Positions 17,157 through 24,785 of a stretch of 34,106 nt of DNA are shown one piece after another (position 1 is the first letter of the stretch; every line of letters begins with the position of its first letter). The notes below the pieces were generated by a model. The model searched no databases. It was given only the letters and a program-made list of their open reading frames with translations, and was not told the DNA's origin. Both the position numbers and the translations under genes were made by a program. Origin of the DNA: Novacetimonas hansenii JCM 7643 (lineage in GTDB: Bacteria; Pseudomonadota; Alphaproteobacteria; Acetobacterales; Acetobacteraceae); assembly GCF_000964405.1 (NCBI RefSeq), contig NZ_BANE01000296.1, positions 1 to 34,106 of the forward strand. Direction: 5' to 3'.

Positions 17157-18116
17157 TTACCTGTCCAGTTGGGCGATACTTTTCCTGATATCAGGCTGGG
17201 TGGTAATCAGCTTTTCCTTGTAGAACGCCGCTGCGATGGCCTCTTGCTGCGCAATCGCGTCGTCATCCATGGTGTTGAATCTGAAGGTCAGTTTTTCAAC
17301 GGAATTCCCCACAATGTCCGGTGACAGACCAGTACTGCTGGCAAGGATATGCGTTACATCTTCCTTGTGTGTCTGTGCCCAGTTGTCGCATTCAATGATG
17401 GCATTTCTGACGATGGACAAAAGGTTGGGATTGTTTTTGTAAAATGGAAGGCTGGCAAGATAGAATGCCATCGCCCCTTTGATGTCTGCGCCCGTGGCAA
17501 GGGGGCGGACCTTCTGACCTACGGCGGAAAGGTAGGGGTCCCATATGGCCCATGCGTCAATGGTTCCTGCCTCAAACGCCGGTCTTGCCGCCGCAGGCAA
17601 CAGGTAGGAAAGGTGAATGTCATGGAATGACAGGCCTTTTTGCAAAAGGGATGACAATAGCAGCCAGTTGGCGTCCGATCCCCTTGTTACGGCGACTTTC
17701 TTGCCTTTCAGGTCTTCAATGCTGCGGATTGGGCTGTCGTCATGGACGATGATTGCCTCACTCGATCCGCATTTGGGTTCATGTCCGAAATATACAATTG
17801 AATCCGGTATGTTCGCCTGTGCAAATACGGGGGGCAGATCGCCAGTCTGTCCTATATCTATTGCACCTGCGGCCATGGCTTGCAGCAATGGTGGCCCGGC
17901 AGGAAATTGTGACCATTCAACCGCAATGCCTGTATTGGCAAGTGCCGTCTCCAGAAATCCTTTTTCCTTGAGCAGGATAAGCGTACCATATTTCTGGTAT
18001 CCGATCCTGATTGTCTGGGGCGCAGCAAATGCTTTCTTTCCCATCGACATGCTGGCAAGGGCAGACAGCGTGAATGTCATTAAGCTGCGTCGGTCCAGCA
18101 TCATCCTGTTTTCCAT
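17157..18116 (-). CDS. Aliphatic-sulfonate-type ABC transporter substrate-binding protein (SsuA-like)
   Basis: A 319-residue periplasmic binding protein of the SsuA/TauA/NMT1 family. A signal with a twin-arginine look (LDRRSLMTFTLSALASMSMGKKAFA) precedes the mature start TIRIGYQKYGTLILLKEKG. Family blocks follow in order: LLQAMAAGAIDIGQTGDLPPVFAQA, EAIIVHDDSPI, DLKGKKVAVTRGSDANWLL and AGTIDAWAIWDPY. The ATG at 18116 has AAGGGA 8 nt upstream and begins 14 bp after the TonB-receptor stop, implying co-transcription. An upstream in-frame ATG would overlap the receptor gene. The permease and ATPase of this transporter are encoded divergently from 20.87 kb. The family binds sulfonates, sulfate esters, taurine or related small molecules, and the exact ligand is not determinable here. 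Confidence 0.9.
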   Translation of the reverse strand: MENRMMLDRRSLMTFTLSALASMSMGKKAFAAPQTIRIGYQKYGTLILLKEKGFLETALANTGIAVEWSQFPAGPPLLQAMAAGAIDIGQTGDLPPVFAQANIPDSIVYFGHEPKCGSSEAIIVHDDSPIRSIEDLKGKKVAVTRGSDANWLLLSSLLQKGLSFHDIHLSYLLPAAARPAFEAGTIDAWAIWDPYLSAVGQKVRPLATGADIKGAMAFYLASLPFYKNNPNLLSIVRNAIIECDNWAQTHKEDVTHILASSTGLSPDIVGNSVEKLTFRFNTMDDDAIAQQEAIAAAFYKEKLITTQPDIRKSIAQLDR

Positions 18117-18129
18117 AAAAACGTTCCCT

Positions 18130-20676
18130 TCAAAGGTGATAGGTAAATTCACCGCCAAACATGGCGGGATCACCCAGTTGCCCGTAAAACATTCCCCCGT
18201 GGGCCTGTGGGGTCATTGTAATGAAATAGCGTTTGTCCAGCATGTTATGTCCCCAGAAACTGACATCCCATTTCCCGGAACGTGGGCGTGCACCGATATG
18301 GGCGTCAAACAGGCCATACGGCGCGATCCGGGTATAGGCAGATTCTGATGGGTCTGCGTAATAGCTGCTGCGATAGGTATAGTCTCCACCGATATAGAGC
18401 AGGAGATCCGATCCCCAGTGTGACGATGTGGGCAGGAACGATTGAAACGGGATTGTATATTCCAATCCGGCGGATAGGTTCCATTTGGAATTAAGGGGAA
18501 TCTGGTTTCCAGAAAGATCGCGCATGGTTTTGATATTTGAGGACTCAAGCGGCTGTGTCGCATTTCTAAACGATGCATAGAAGGCATCGGTGTAGGCAGC
18601 GGAGAGGCGTCCTTCCAGCCCCGGTGCAATCGTTCCGCGCGCATCAAGTTCGAATCCCCGTGAAACCACGTGCTTTGCGTTGGTAAGATAGGAAATAATC
18701 GTGCCTGTAGGCGTATAATAGCTGGCGCTGGTGATATAGTTATGGACGTTATTCCAAAATGCCGATGCGTTCACCAGCAGCCTTTTGTTGAAGAAGGCGT
18801 TCTTGACCCCAAATTCAAACATGTCATTCAGTTCAGGCTTCACATCGGGATTTGCCCCTTGTGAAACATTCAGGTTGGCCACATTGATTCCCCCGTTTCT
18901 GACGCCACGACTGTATGTCGCATACAGCAGGTGTGCCTCACTGGGCCGGTAAACCAGACTTAGGCTACCGCTGGGTTCCGTTTCACGGTGAAACGCACGA
19001 TAAGACATGGCCGATCCAAACATGGAATTGCGCAATGTCGCGGCCGTACGGGCATCCGTTGCCGACAGACCTGCAAATGACGCGCCTGAACTTGTGCTGG
19101 ACTCATACCCTCCTGATTTGGTTACGAAAGAATACCGGAAGCCGCCTTCGATCGTCAGTTGGCGGTTGATCTGGTATTTCGCCCTTACATATCCAGCAAG
19201 GGAATTCGTGACCGGATCGTCTGATGCGCTATATCCATATCCGTTCAGGGCGGCATTATAGACGGCCGGGCTGTATCCATAACCATAATATTTCGCCCCT
19301 TGTGGCGTGATAGCGTCATAGATTGAATCAGGTACGGCTTCGTACATGTAAAATACCCCGCCGCTGACCTGCCATGGTCGGTTTTCTGGTGAAGATATAC
19401 GCAGCTCTTCGGTGGCATGCTGTTCATATACCTGATTGTTTCCGGCGGTCTGGGCCCATATGCCCGGAATGATACCCGTGCCACCGGTATAGGCATTGTG
19501 GGGATACCAGTACCAGGTTCGCCACGCCGCGATGTTTTCCAGCTTCCAGCCGTGCGCAAGCCGATAATTGAGGTCAAGCGACACGCCATAGGATTCCTGG
19601 TCATAGGCCTGGCTGCCTGGTCCGCTGATCAGCATGTCACGAAAGCTGTGCGCCGGGATTGCCGTCGCCCCCGCATAGGCCGCGCGTTGTGCATAGGTCC
19701 CGGCAATCGCCGCGCCGTTGGCGTAATGCGACAGCATGGTGGAGGGAACGGACACGCAGCAACTGCCGCGCATGTGGGTATAATCGGCGATCAGACGCAG
19801 ACTCAATCTGTCCGTCGGGTTCGCGAGTATCTGTCCCTTGACGCCGATATCATGATAATCCTGATACATGCGACCAGTCGTCACATTTTTTATATACCCA
19901 TCACGATTATTGGAAAAACCTGAGATACTGTAGGCAACCTTGTCACTGTTTCCGATCGCCCCTGTTGCGCGGAGCCGTATATTCCCCGTGTTATAGCTGC
20001 CGTAATCCCCGGTGACGCTATACTGTCGCTTGAATGACGGGGCGGCTGTGGTGATATTGATCATCCCGCCATCGTTATCGACGCCACCACGTGTCGCCTG
20101 CGGCCCCTTGAGCACTTCGAACCCACTCAGGTCACTGATATCGTAAAGGGCAGATCCCGGTCGTGTCTGGTAAACTCCGTCGATATAAACCGCCGTCCCG
20201 TTTTCCAGCCCGTCCTGCGCCGTGGAACTGAAATTCCCAAGCCCACGTATATTGATTGCCGTATTACGTGGGTTCGTGACCTGAAGGGTAACGGACGGCA
20301 TCAGTTTCTGCGCCTGTTGAAGATTGGTGATCTGGTGTGACTGCAGGTCTTTTTCCGTCACGGTTGTGACGGAAACCGGGTCATTTTGGTGTGCAAGCGC
20401 CTGACGTCGGGATGTCGAGGCCGCAGCACGCACATGTATGGTTTCCATGCTGCTGCCTTTGGCATTTGCTGTGGTGTCTCTGGCGGCGCCTGGTCTGCCT
20501 TGGGCGTGGTGGGTTGCGTGTGGTGTGCCGGTCAGGTCGGCTGCATGGGCGTCAGCAGCGCTGAACAGGCAACAGGCAAAAAGGGTCGAGGTCATGACAA
20601 GGCGTTCCGGGGCGTTAAGGGCCGCACGGTTCGTCATGTGCCGGGATGTTGGATTCTGCCTGTTTGTGAAAGCCAT
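18130..20676 (-). CDS. TonB-dependent receptor paired with the Ssu-type ABC transporter
   Basis: An outer-membrane receptor of up to 848 residues. After a signal peptide (LVMTSTLFACCLFSAADAHA) comes a His/Gly/Thr-rich spacer, a TonB-box-like METIHVRA, and the plug domain (INIRGLGNFSSTAQ, VYIDGVYQTRPGS, FEVLKGPQATRGG). The long barrel that follows includes TYSRGVRNGG. The chain ends in leucine (FTYHL) rather than the usual aromatic residue. The start is uncertain: ATG at 20676 and 20637 are both in frame and neither has a good ribosome-binding site. The 14-bp gap to the SsuA-like gene indicates one operon, so the receptor likely imports the same ligand across the outer membrane. A sulfonate or sulfate-ester ligand is an inference from this neighbour. 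Confidence 0.92.
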   Translation of the reverse strand: MAFTNRQNPTSRHMTNRAALNAPERLVMTSTLFACCLFSAADAHAADLTGTPHATHHAQGRPGAARDTTANAKGSSMETIHVRAAASTSRRQALAHQNDPVSVTTVTEKDLQSHQITNLQQAQKLMPSVTLQVTNPRNTAINIRGLGNFSSTAQDGLENGTAVYIDGVYQTRPGSALYDISDLSGFEVLKGPQATRGGVDNDGGMINITTAAPSFKRQYSVTGDYGSYNTGNIRLRATGAIGNSDKVAYSISGFSNNRDGYIKNVTTGRMYQDYHDIGVKGQILANPTDRLSLRLIADYTHMRGSCCVSVPSTMLSHYANGAAIAGTYAQRAAYAGATAIPAHSFRDMLISGPGSQAYDQESYGVSLDLNYRLAHGWKLENIAAWRTWYWYPHNAYTGGTGIIPGIWAQTAGNNQVYEQHATEELRISSPENRPWQVSGGVFYMYEAVPDSIYDAITPQGAKYYGYGYSPAVYNAALNGYGYSASDDPVTNSLAGYVRAKYQINRQLTIEGGFRYSFVTKSGGYESSTSSGASFAGLSATDARTAATLRNSMFGSAMSYRAFHRETEPSGSLSLVYRPSEAHLLYATYSRGVRNGGINVANLNVSQGANPDVKPELNDMFEFGVKNAFFNKRLLVNASAFWNNVHNYITSASYYTPTGTIISYLTNAKHVVSRGFELDARGTIAPGLEGRLSAAYTDAFYASFRNATQPLESSNIKTMRDLSGNQIPLNSKWNLSAGLEYTIPFQSFLPTSSHWGSDLLLYIGGDYTYRSSYYADPSESAYTRIAPYGLFDAHIGARPRSGKWDVSFWGHNMLDKRYFITMTPQAHGGMFYGQLGDPAMFGGEFTYHL

Positions 20677-20868
20677 GAAACAACACTACCGAATCGGTTG
20701 AAGGTAAAACAACATCCAATGATCGTGAAAAATTAGCAATAGTTTCGTAAATATGCATTGACATTAGTTATATGATGGATTTGCATGATCAGGGGCGTGA
20801 AAGCGCGACAGGAGCAAGGCGCGTGAGGGGCCACAGGTGCTTACGGGTCAGGAGGATTAATCAGGCGC
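20677..20868. promoter_or_regulatory. Divergent promoter region between receptor/ssuA-like and ssuCB-like operons
   Basis: This 192-bp AT-rich spacer must hold the promoters of both halves of one transport system, allowing joint control. Rightward TTGACA (20758-20763) and TATGAT (20771-20776) are present but only 7 bp apart, so they cannot form one promoter together. AGGAGG-type sequence (CAGGAGGATTAATC, near 20850-20863) is close to the permease ATG at 20869. No confident operator is visible. Confidence 0.45.
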
Positions 20869-21723
20869 ATGAAGGAATTAACGGGAATCAGCGCGCAATG
20901 CCGACATGACGTGACAGACCGCGTGCAACAGCCCGCCGCGGATCGTGCGCGCGCGGGGCTGTGGCGCCATGGGTGGCAGCGTTATGTATCATCCGTGATC
21001 GTGCTTTGTGCATGGCAGGCCGCGTCCTGGGGGGGCATCATCCCGCCGCGCATCCTTTCATCACCCCTTCAGATCCTGCAGACGGGGTGGGGATTGGTCG
21101 GTGATGGGACTTTGCCCGCCAATCTGGAAATATCGCTCCTGCGGGCATCGGCAGGGCTGGGGCTGGCTGTGGTGGTGGGGGTGGTCCTGGCGCTTGTGGC
21201 GGGCCTGTCGCGTGTGGGGGAAAACATTGTGGACGCCCCGCTGCAGGTGGTCCGTACGTTGCCCGCGCTGGCATTGGTGCCACTGTTTATCCTTTGGTTC
21301 GGGATTGGGGAATGGCCCAAGATCCTGCTGGTCGCATTGGGGGCAATGTTTCCCGTCTATCTCAACCTGCATAAGGGAATACGCGCCGTGGACCCAAAGC
21401 TGATGGAAATGGCGTCGATCCTGGGTCTGTCGCGATGGGCAACCATCCGGTTCGTTGTGATCCCGGGTGCCATGCCTGATTTCCTGATCGGCCTGCGTTT
21501 TGCCGTCGGGATTTCATGGCTGATGCTTGTGGTGGCGGAACAGGTCAATGCGGAAAGTGGGATCGGCCATATGATGATGGATGCGCAGGACTTCTTGCGC
21601 ACTGACATCATCCTTGTCGGCCTCGTGATTTATGGCGTGCTGGGATTGGTGTCCGATCAGGTCGTACGGTTTTTGGAAACACGTCTTCTGTCATGGCGAC
21701 CCGCCAGCGAAAGGAATGCGTGA
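20869..21723 (+). CDS. ABC transporter permease, SsuC-like
   Basis: A 284-residue inner-membrane permease of the binding-protein-dependent family, with about six hydrophobic helices starting near residue 40. The cytoplasmic EAA-type loop that docks the ATPase is visible as LMEMASILGLSRWATIRFVVIPGAMPDF (about residues 178-205), and WFGIGEWPKILL is typical of SsuC/TauC. A hydrophilic N-terminal tail of about 35 residues precedes the first helix. The gene sits directly before the ATPase (stop and next start 1 nt apart) and is divergent from the receptor and binding-protein genes. Confidence 0.9.
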   Translation: MKELTGISAQCRHDVTDRVQQPAADRARAGLWRHGWQRYVSSVIVLCAWQAASWGGIIPPRILSSPLQILQTGWGLVGDGTLPANLEISLLRASAGLGLAVVVGVVLALVAGLSRVGENIVDAPLQVVRTLPALALVPLFILWFGIGEWPKILLVALGAMFPVYLNLHKGIRAVDPKLMEMASILGLSRWATIRFVVIPGAMPDFLIGLRFAVGISWLMLVVAEQVNAESGIGHMMMDAQDFLRTDIILVGLVIYGVLGLVSDQVVRFLETRLLSWRPASERNA

Positions 21724-21724
21724 C

Positions 21725-22468
21725 ATGGTGCAGTCCCAACAAACCCCGCATATTGTGCAGCAGCGTGGTGAGGTGCAGGTGCGTGCGCTCATGCATCGTT
21801 TCGGTGCAGGGCGACCCGTGCTGGACAACCTTGACCTGACGATCAGGGCGGGGGAGTTCGTCGCTCTGCTTGGCAGGAGTGGTTCGGGAAAATCTACACT
21901 GTTACGCATGCTCGCCGGGTTGGGGCAGCCCACGCGTGGGGAGGTGCATGTCCCATCAAACAAGGCGGTTGTGTTCCAGGAAAGCCGCCTGTTGCCATGG
22001 ATGCGTGTATGGCAGAACGTCGCGCTGGCTACCCTGCCGGAAGGAAAGGCCGATCGTACTCGTGCAGAACGCCTGCTGGGGGAGGTCGGGTTGTCGCATC
22101 GGACGGATGCATGGCCCCTGACGCTGTCGGGGGGGGAGGCGCAGCGGGTCGCCCTGTCGCGTGCGCTGGTGCGTGATCCGGATTTCATCATGCTCGATGA
22201 ACCCTTTGGCGCGCTGGATGCACTGACACGCCTGCAGATGCAGCATCTGGTATTGCGGCTATGGGCGCGGCATGCCTGTTCGATCCTGCTGGTAACACAT
22301 GATGTGGACGAGGCGCTTTTGCTGGCGGATCGGGTATTGGTGTTGCAAGAGGGGCATATCCATATGGATGTGTGCATCGACATACCCCGTCCACGCCACC
22401 ATGCCGACCCTGATTTTGAGGCATTGCGCACGACGCTGCTCAATGCCTTGGGGGTTTTTGTGGATTAG
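21725..22468 (+). CDS. ABC transporter ATP-binding protein, SsuB-like
   Basis: A 247-residue ATPase that powers the SsuC-like permease. All ABC motifs are intact: Walker A GRSGSGKST (50-58), Q-loop FQESRLLPW, signature LSGGEAQ (134-140), Walker B FIMLDE (154-159) and switch His192 (THDVDEA). The QESRLLPW Q-loop and compact length are typical of the SsuB/TauB/nitrate subgroup. The ATG at 21725 follows the permease stop after 1 nt, with AAGGA about 9 nt upstream; the longer open frame overlaps the permease gene and is not favoured. No SsuD monooxygenase, SsuE reductase or TauD gene follows, so desulfonation must be encoded elsewhere or the ligand is different. Confidence 0.92.
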   Translation: MVQSQQTPHIVQQRGEVQVRALMHRFGAGRPVLDNLDLTIRAGEFVALLGRSGSGKSTLLRMLAGLGQPTRGEVHVPSNKAVVFQESRLLPWMRVWQNVALATLPEGKADRTRAERLLGEVGLSHRTDAWPLTLSGGEAQRVALSRALVRDPDFIMLDEPFGALDALTRLQMQHLVLRLWARHACSILLVTHDVDEALLLADRVLVLQEGHIHMDVCIDIPRPRHHADPDFEALRTTLLNALGVFVD

Positions 22469-22636
22469 CAGGTCATTGATCGGGGCAATGAAATCTGGTG
22501 GAAAAAGTATTTTTTGAAAATATGACCTGACTTGTGGAGATTTCTGGATACGGATTCACCAAAATATTTTCCATATCCCGTGTGATGTAGCGTGAAAATA
22601 TCGTGGGTGTTCAAACGGTTTGTGCAGGGGATTTTT

Positions 22637-22647
22637 TTGTGACACAA
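22637..22647. promoter_or_regulatory. Short palindrome upstream of the ester hydrolase
   Basis: TTGTGACACAA is a perfect 5+1+5 inverted repeat 31 bp before the hydrolase start, a position compatible with a regulator site or part of the promoter. It is short and may be chance. Confidence 0.25.
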
Positions 22648-22678
22648 TCGTATCGAAACCCATGTAACCGAGATCCCG

Positions 22679-24622
22679 ATGACCCCAGGATACCGTCCCC
22701 CGGCCTTCAGAACGCTGCTTCTGCTTTCCGCCCTCGTGCTTCCTGCGTTATTGCCACCCGGCAGTGCCCATGCGGATGCCGTGGGGGAGGCCACGACCAA
22801 AAGTGGCTATGTCGTGAAAGAAGTGATGATTGCCATGCGCGATGGCGCGCATCTGCAGACCGTGATCGTCACCCCCGCCCACCAGAACGGTCCCTTGCCG
22901 ATCCTGATTACCCGTACACCATATGGTGTGCCGGATCAGGGGATCGTCGATCGGGAATCCATCAAGCCCGTCTCCAGGGAATTGCCAAGCTGGCAGGCCT
23001 TCCAGAAGGACGGCTACATCATGGTTTATCAAAATCTCAGGGGGCGGTTCAAGTCCGAAGGTGAGTTCCTCAAGACCTCGCGCTATGACAAGAACGATCC
23101 CAAGCAGGCCAATGAGGTCAATGACGCCTGGGATACCATTGACTGGTTGGTGAAAAATGTCCCGCAGAATAATGGCCGTGTCGGGATCTATGGGGTTTCC
23201 TATGCTGGTCTGACGGCCGGCCTGACGCTTTTGAACCCGCATCCCGCGCTTAAGGCGATCAGTGAGCAGGCGTCCCCCGCGGATCAGTGGATGAATGATG
23301 ATGATCATCATTATGGTGCGCTCAGGGAAGCCTATACATTTGAATATACCGTATTGGAGGAGGCGAGCCGGACTGCGAACACAAACTTTGATTTCAGTAA
23401 ACATGATGTCTATGACTGGTATCTTTCGCTTGGTCTGCTAACGAATATCAATGCGAAATACCTGCATGGCAAACTTGATTACTGGAACAGCGTCATGGCG
23501 CATCCAGATTATGATGCGTTCTGGAAAGAGGAAGCATGGGTTAACAAGGTTCATGCCTCCACTGTTCCAAACCTGAATGTCGCGGGTTTCTGGGATCAGG
23601 AGGACCCGTGGGGGCCGTGGAAAATATTCCGTGGGGCAGAACAGCATGACCCGGACAACACGAATTTCATTGTCGGTGGTCCATGGTATCATGGTGGCTG
23701 GCAGCGGACGGATGGGGAAAATATCGGCCTGCTGCCCATGGGCGGGCACAGGACGGCTGAGGAATTCCGCGGACAGATAGAAGCCCCCTTCTTTCGCTAT
23801 TACCTGCATGAAAAAGGGGAAAAGCCGAACTGGAAGGCCAAGATGTTCGAAACCGGCTCGAACGAGTGGCGCCAGTACGCGACATGGCCGCCTGCGGGTG
23901 CAACGCTGAAGGAACTGTATTTCCATTCCGACGGCACGTTGTCCTTTACCGCGCCAAAGTCTGGCGAGGTCGCATTCAGGCAATATGTGTCGGACCCGGC
24001 CAATCCCGTTCCCTATCGTACGCGTCCGATTTCGCCCACCTATCCCACGCCGGAATGGCGGACCTGGGAAACCAATGACCAGCGCTTTGTCGATCATCGC
24101 CCTGACGTGCTGACCTTCACCAGTGCGCCGCTTGAAGAGGATCTGCGCGTTGCAGGCCCGCTGGAGGCGCACCTGTTCGCGTCTACGTCCGGTCGGGATT
24201 CGGATTTCGTGGTGAAACTTATTGATGTCTTCCCCGAAAAAGACCAGAAGGCTTTCGTCGCGCATCCTGATGCTGCGACATGGGCGGATTCCCTTGATGG
24301 ATATGAACTGCCCATCGCCATGGAGGTCCGGCGCGGGCGTTACCTGCATGATTTCTCGCATCCTGCACCGCTTGTCCCAGGCAAGGTCGAGGATTGGGAG
24401 GTGCCGTTGCGTGACCACGATCATGTATTCCTCAAGGGGCATCGCGTGATGGTGCAGGTGCAATCCACCTGGTTCCCGCTGATCGACCGTAATCCGCAGA
24501 CATGGATGGAGAGTATCTATCAGGCAAAGGAAGCGGATTTCCGCCCTGCCACGCAAAAGGTTTTCGCAACCCCCGCCAGCCCGTCACATATCACGCTACC
24601 CGTGCTTCCCGCAGGGGATTAA
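22679..24622 (+). CDS. Exported CocE/NonD hydrolase, alpha-amino-acid ester hydrolase-like
   Basis: A 647-residue alpha/beta hydrolase of the X-Pro dipeptidyl-peptidase/CocE class with a signal peptide (LLLLSALVLPALLPPGSAHA). The nucleophile is Ser174 in GVSYAG. The likely acid is Asp306 in WDQEDPWG and the likely base is His338 in GPWYHGG. A C-terminal jelly-roll domain follows (SGRDSDFVVKLIDVFP, HRVMVQVQSTWFPLIDRNPQTW). These blocks closely resemble the Acetobacter turbidans alpha-amino-acid ester hydrolase as I remember it, including the acidic run after the nucleophile (WMNDDDHHYG) that recognises the substrate amino group. That enzyme class hydrolyses or transfers alpha-amino acyl esters and amides, including beta-lactam side chains. 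The natural substrate is unknown. It ends before a terminator hairpin and faces the CLC gene. Confidence 0.9.
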   Translation: MTPGYRPPAFRTLLLLSALVLPALLPPGSAHADAVGEATTKSGYVVKEVMIAMRDGAHLQTVIVTPAHQNGPLPILITRTPYGVPDQGIVDRESIKPVSRELPSWQAFQKDGYIMVYQNLRGRFKSEGEFLKTSRYDKNDPKQANEVNDAWDTIDWLVKNVPQNNGRVGIYGVSYAGLTAGLTLLNPHPALKAISEQASPADQWMNDDDHHYGALREAYTFEYTVLEEASRTANTNFDFSKHDVYDWYLSLGLLTNINAKYLHGKLDYWNSVMAHPDYDAFWKEEAWVNKVHASTVPNLNVAGFWDQEDPWGPWKIFRGAEQHDPDNTNFIVGGPWYHGGWQRTDGENIGLLPMGGHRTAEEFRGQIEAPFFRYYLHEKGEKPNWKAKMFETGSNEWRQYATWPPAGATLKELYFHSDGTLSFTAPKSGEVAFRQYVSDPANPVPYRTRPISPTYPTPEWRTWETNDQRFVDHRPDVLTFTSAPLEEDLRVAGPLEAHLFASTSGRDSDFVVKLIDVFPEKDQKAFVAHPDAATWADSLDGYELPIAMEVRRGRYLHDFSHPAPLVPGKVEDWEVPLRDHDHVFLKGHRVMVQVQSTWFPLIDRNPQTWMESIYQAKEADFRPATQKVFATPASPSHITLPVLPAGD

Positions 24623-24659
24623 GCCCGCCGGTCCTGATATCGGGTGATGAAACCCCTTG

Positions 24660-24690
24660 GATGATGCCTTGTGAAAAGGCATCATCTTTT
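24660..24690 (+). terminator. Rho-independent terminator after the ester hydrolase
   Basis: GATGATGCCTT (24660-24670) pairs perfectly with AAGGCATCATC (24676-24686) around a 5-nt loop and is followed by TTTT. It lies 37 bp after the hydrolase stop, and nothing comparable is seen on the CLC side. Confidence 0.85.
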
Positions 24691-24785
24691 CAGGATGTTT
24701 TTGAAAAAACCGTATCCAAATGAGGCTGTTGGGAGCTGATTTGGTCAACTGGCATATGCTGTGTCGTGATGGTTTTCAGGGCATT

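Noticed and set aside
17617..18348. Rightward 243-codon open frame across the SsuA-like and TonB genes
   Set aside because: It is antisense to two genes with clear family motifs, has no ribosome-binding site and shows no domain signature; it is a shadow of high-GC coding.
20758..20776. TTGACA and TATGAT as one promoter for the permease gene
   Set aside because: The hexamers are only 7 bp apart, far from the required 16-18 bp; each could belong to another promoter but no good partner was found.
21691..22443. Leftward 250-codon open frame opposite the SsuB-like gene
   Set aside because: Its Arg/Ser-rich composition is typical of an antisense frame, and it lies entirely inside an ABC ATPase with all motifs intact.
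23438..24556. Leftward 372-codon open frame opposite the ester hydrolase
   Set aside because: Despite its length it has no recognisable domain and is fully contained within the hydrolase; codon bias explains the lack of stops.
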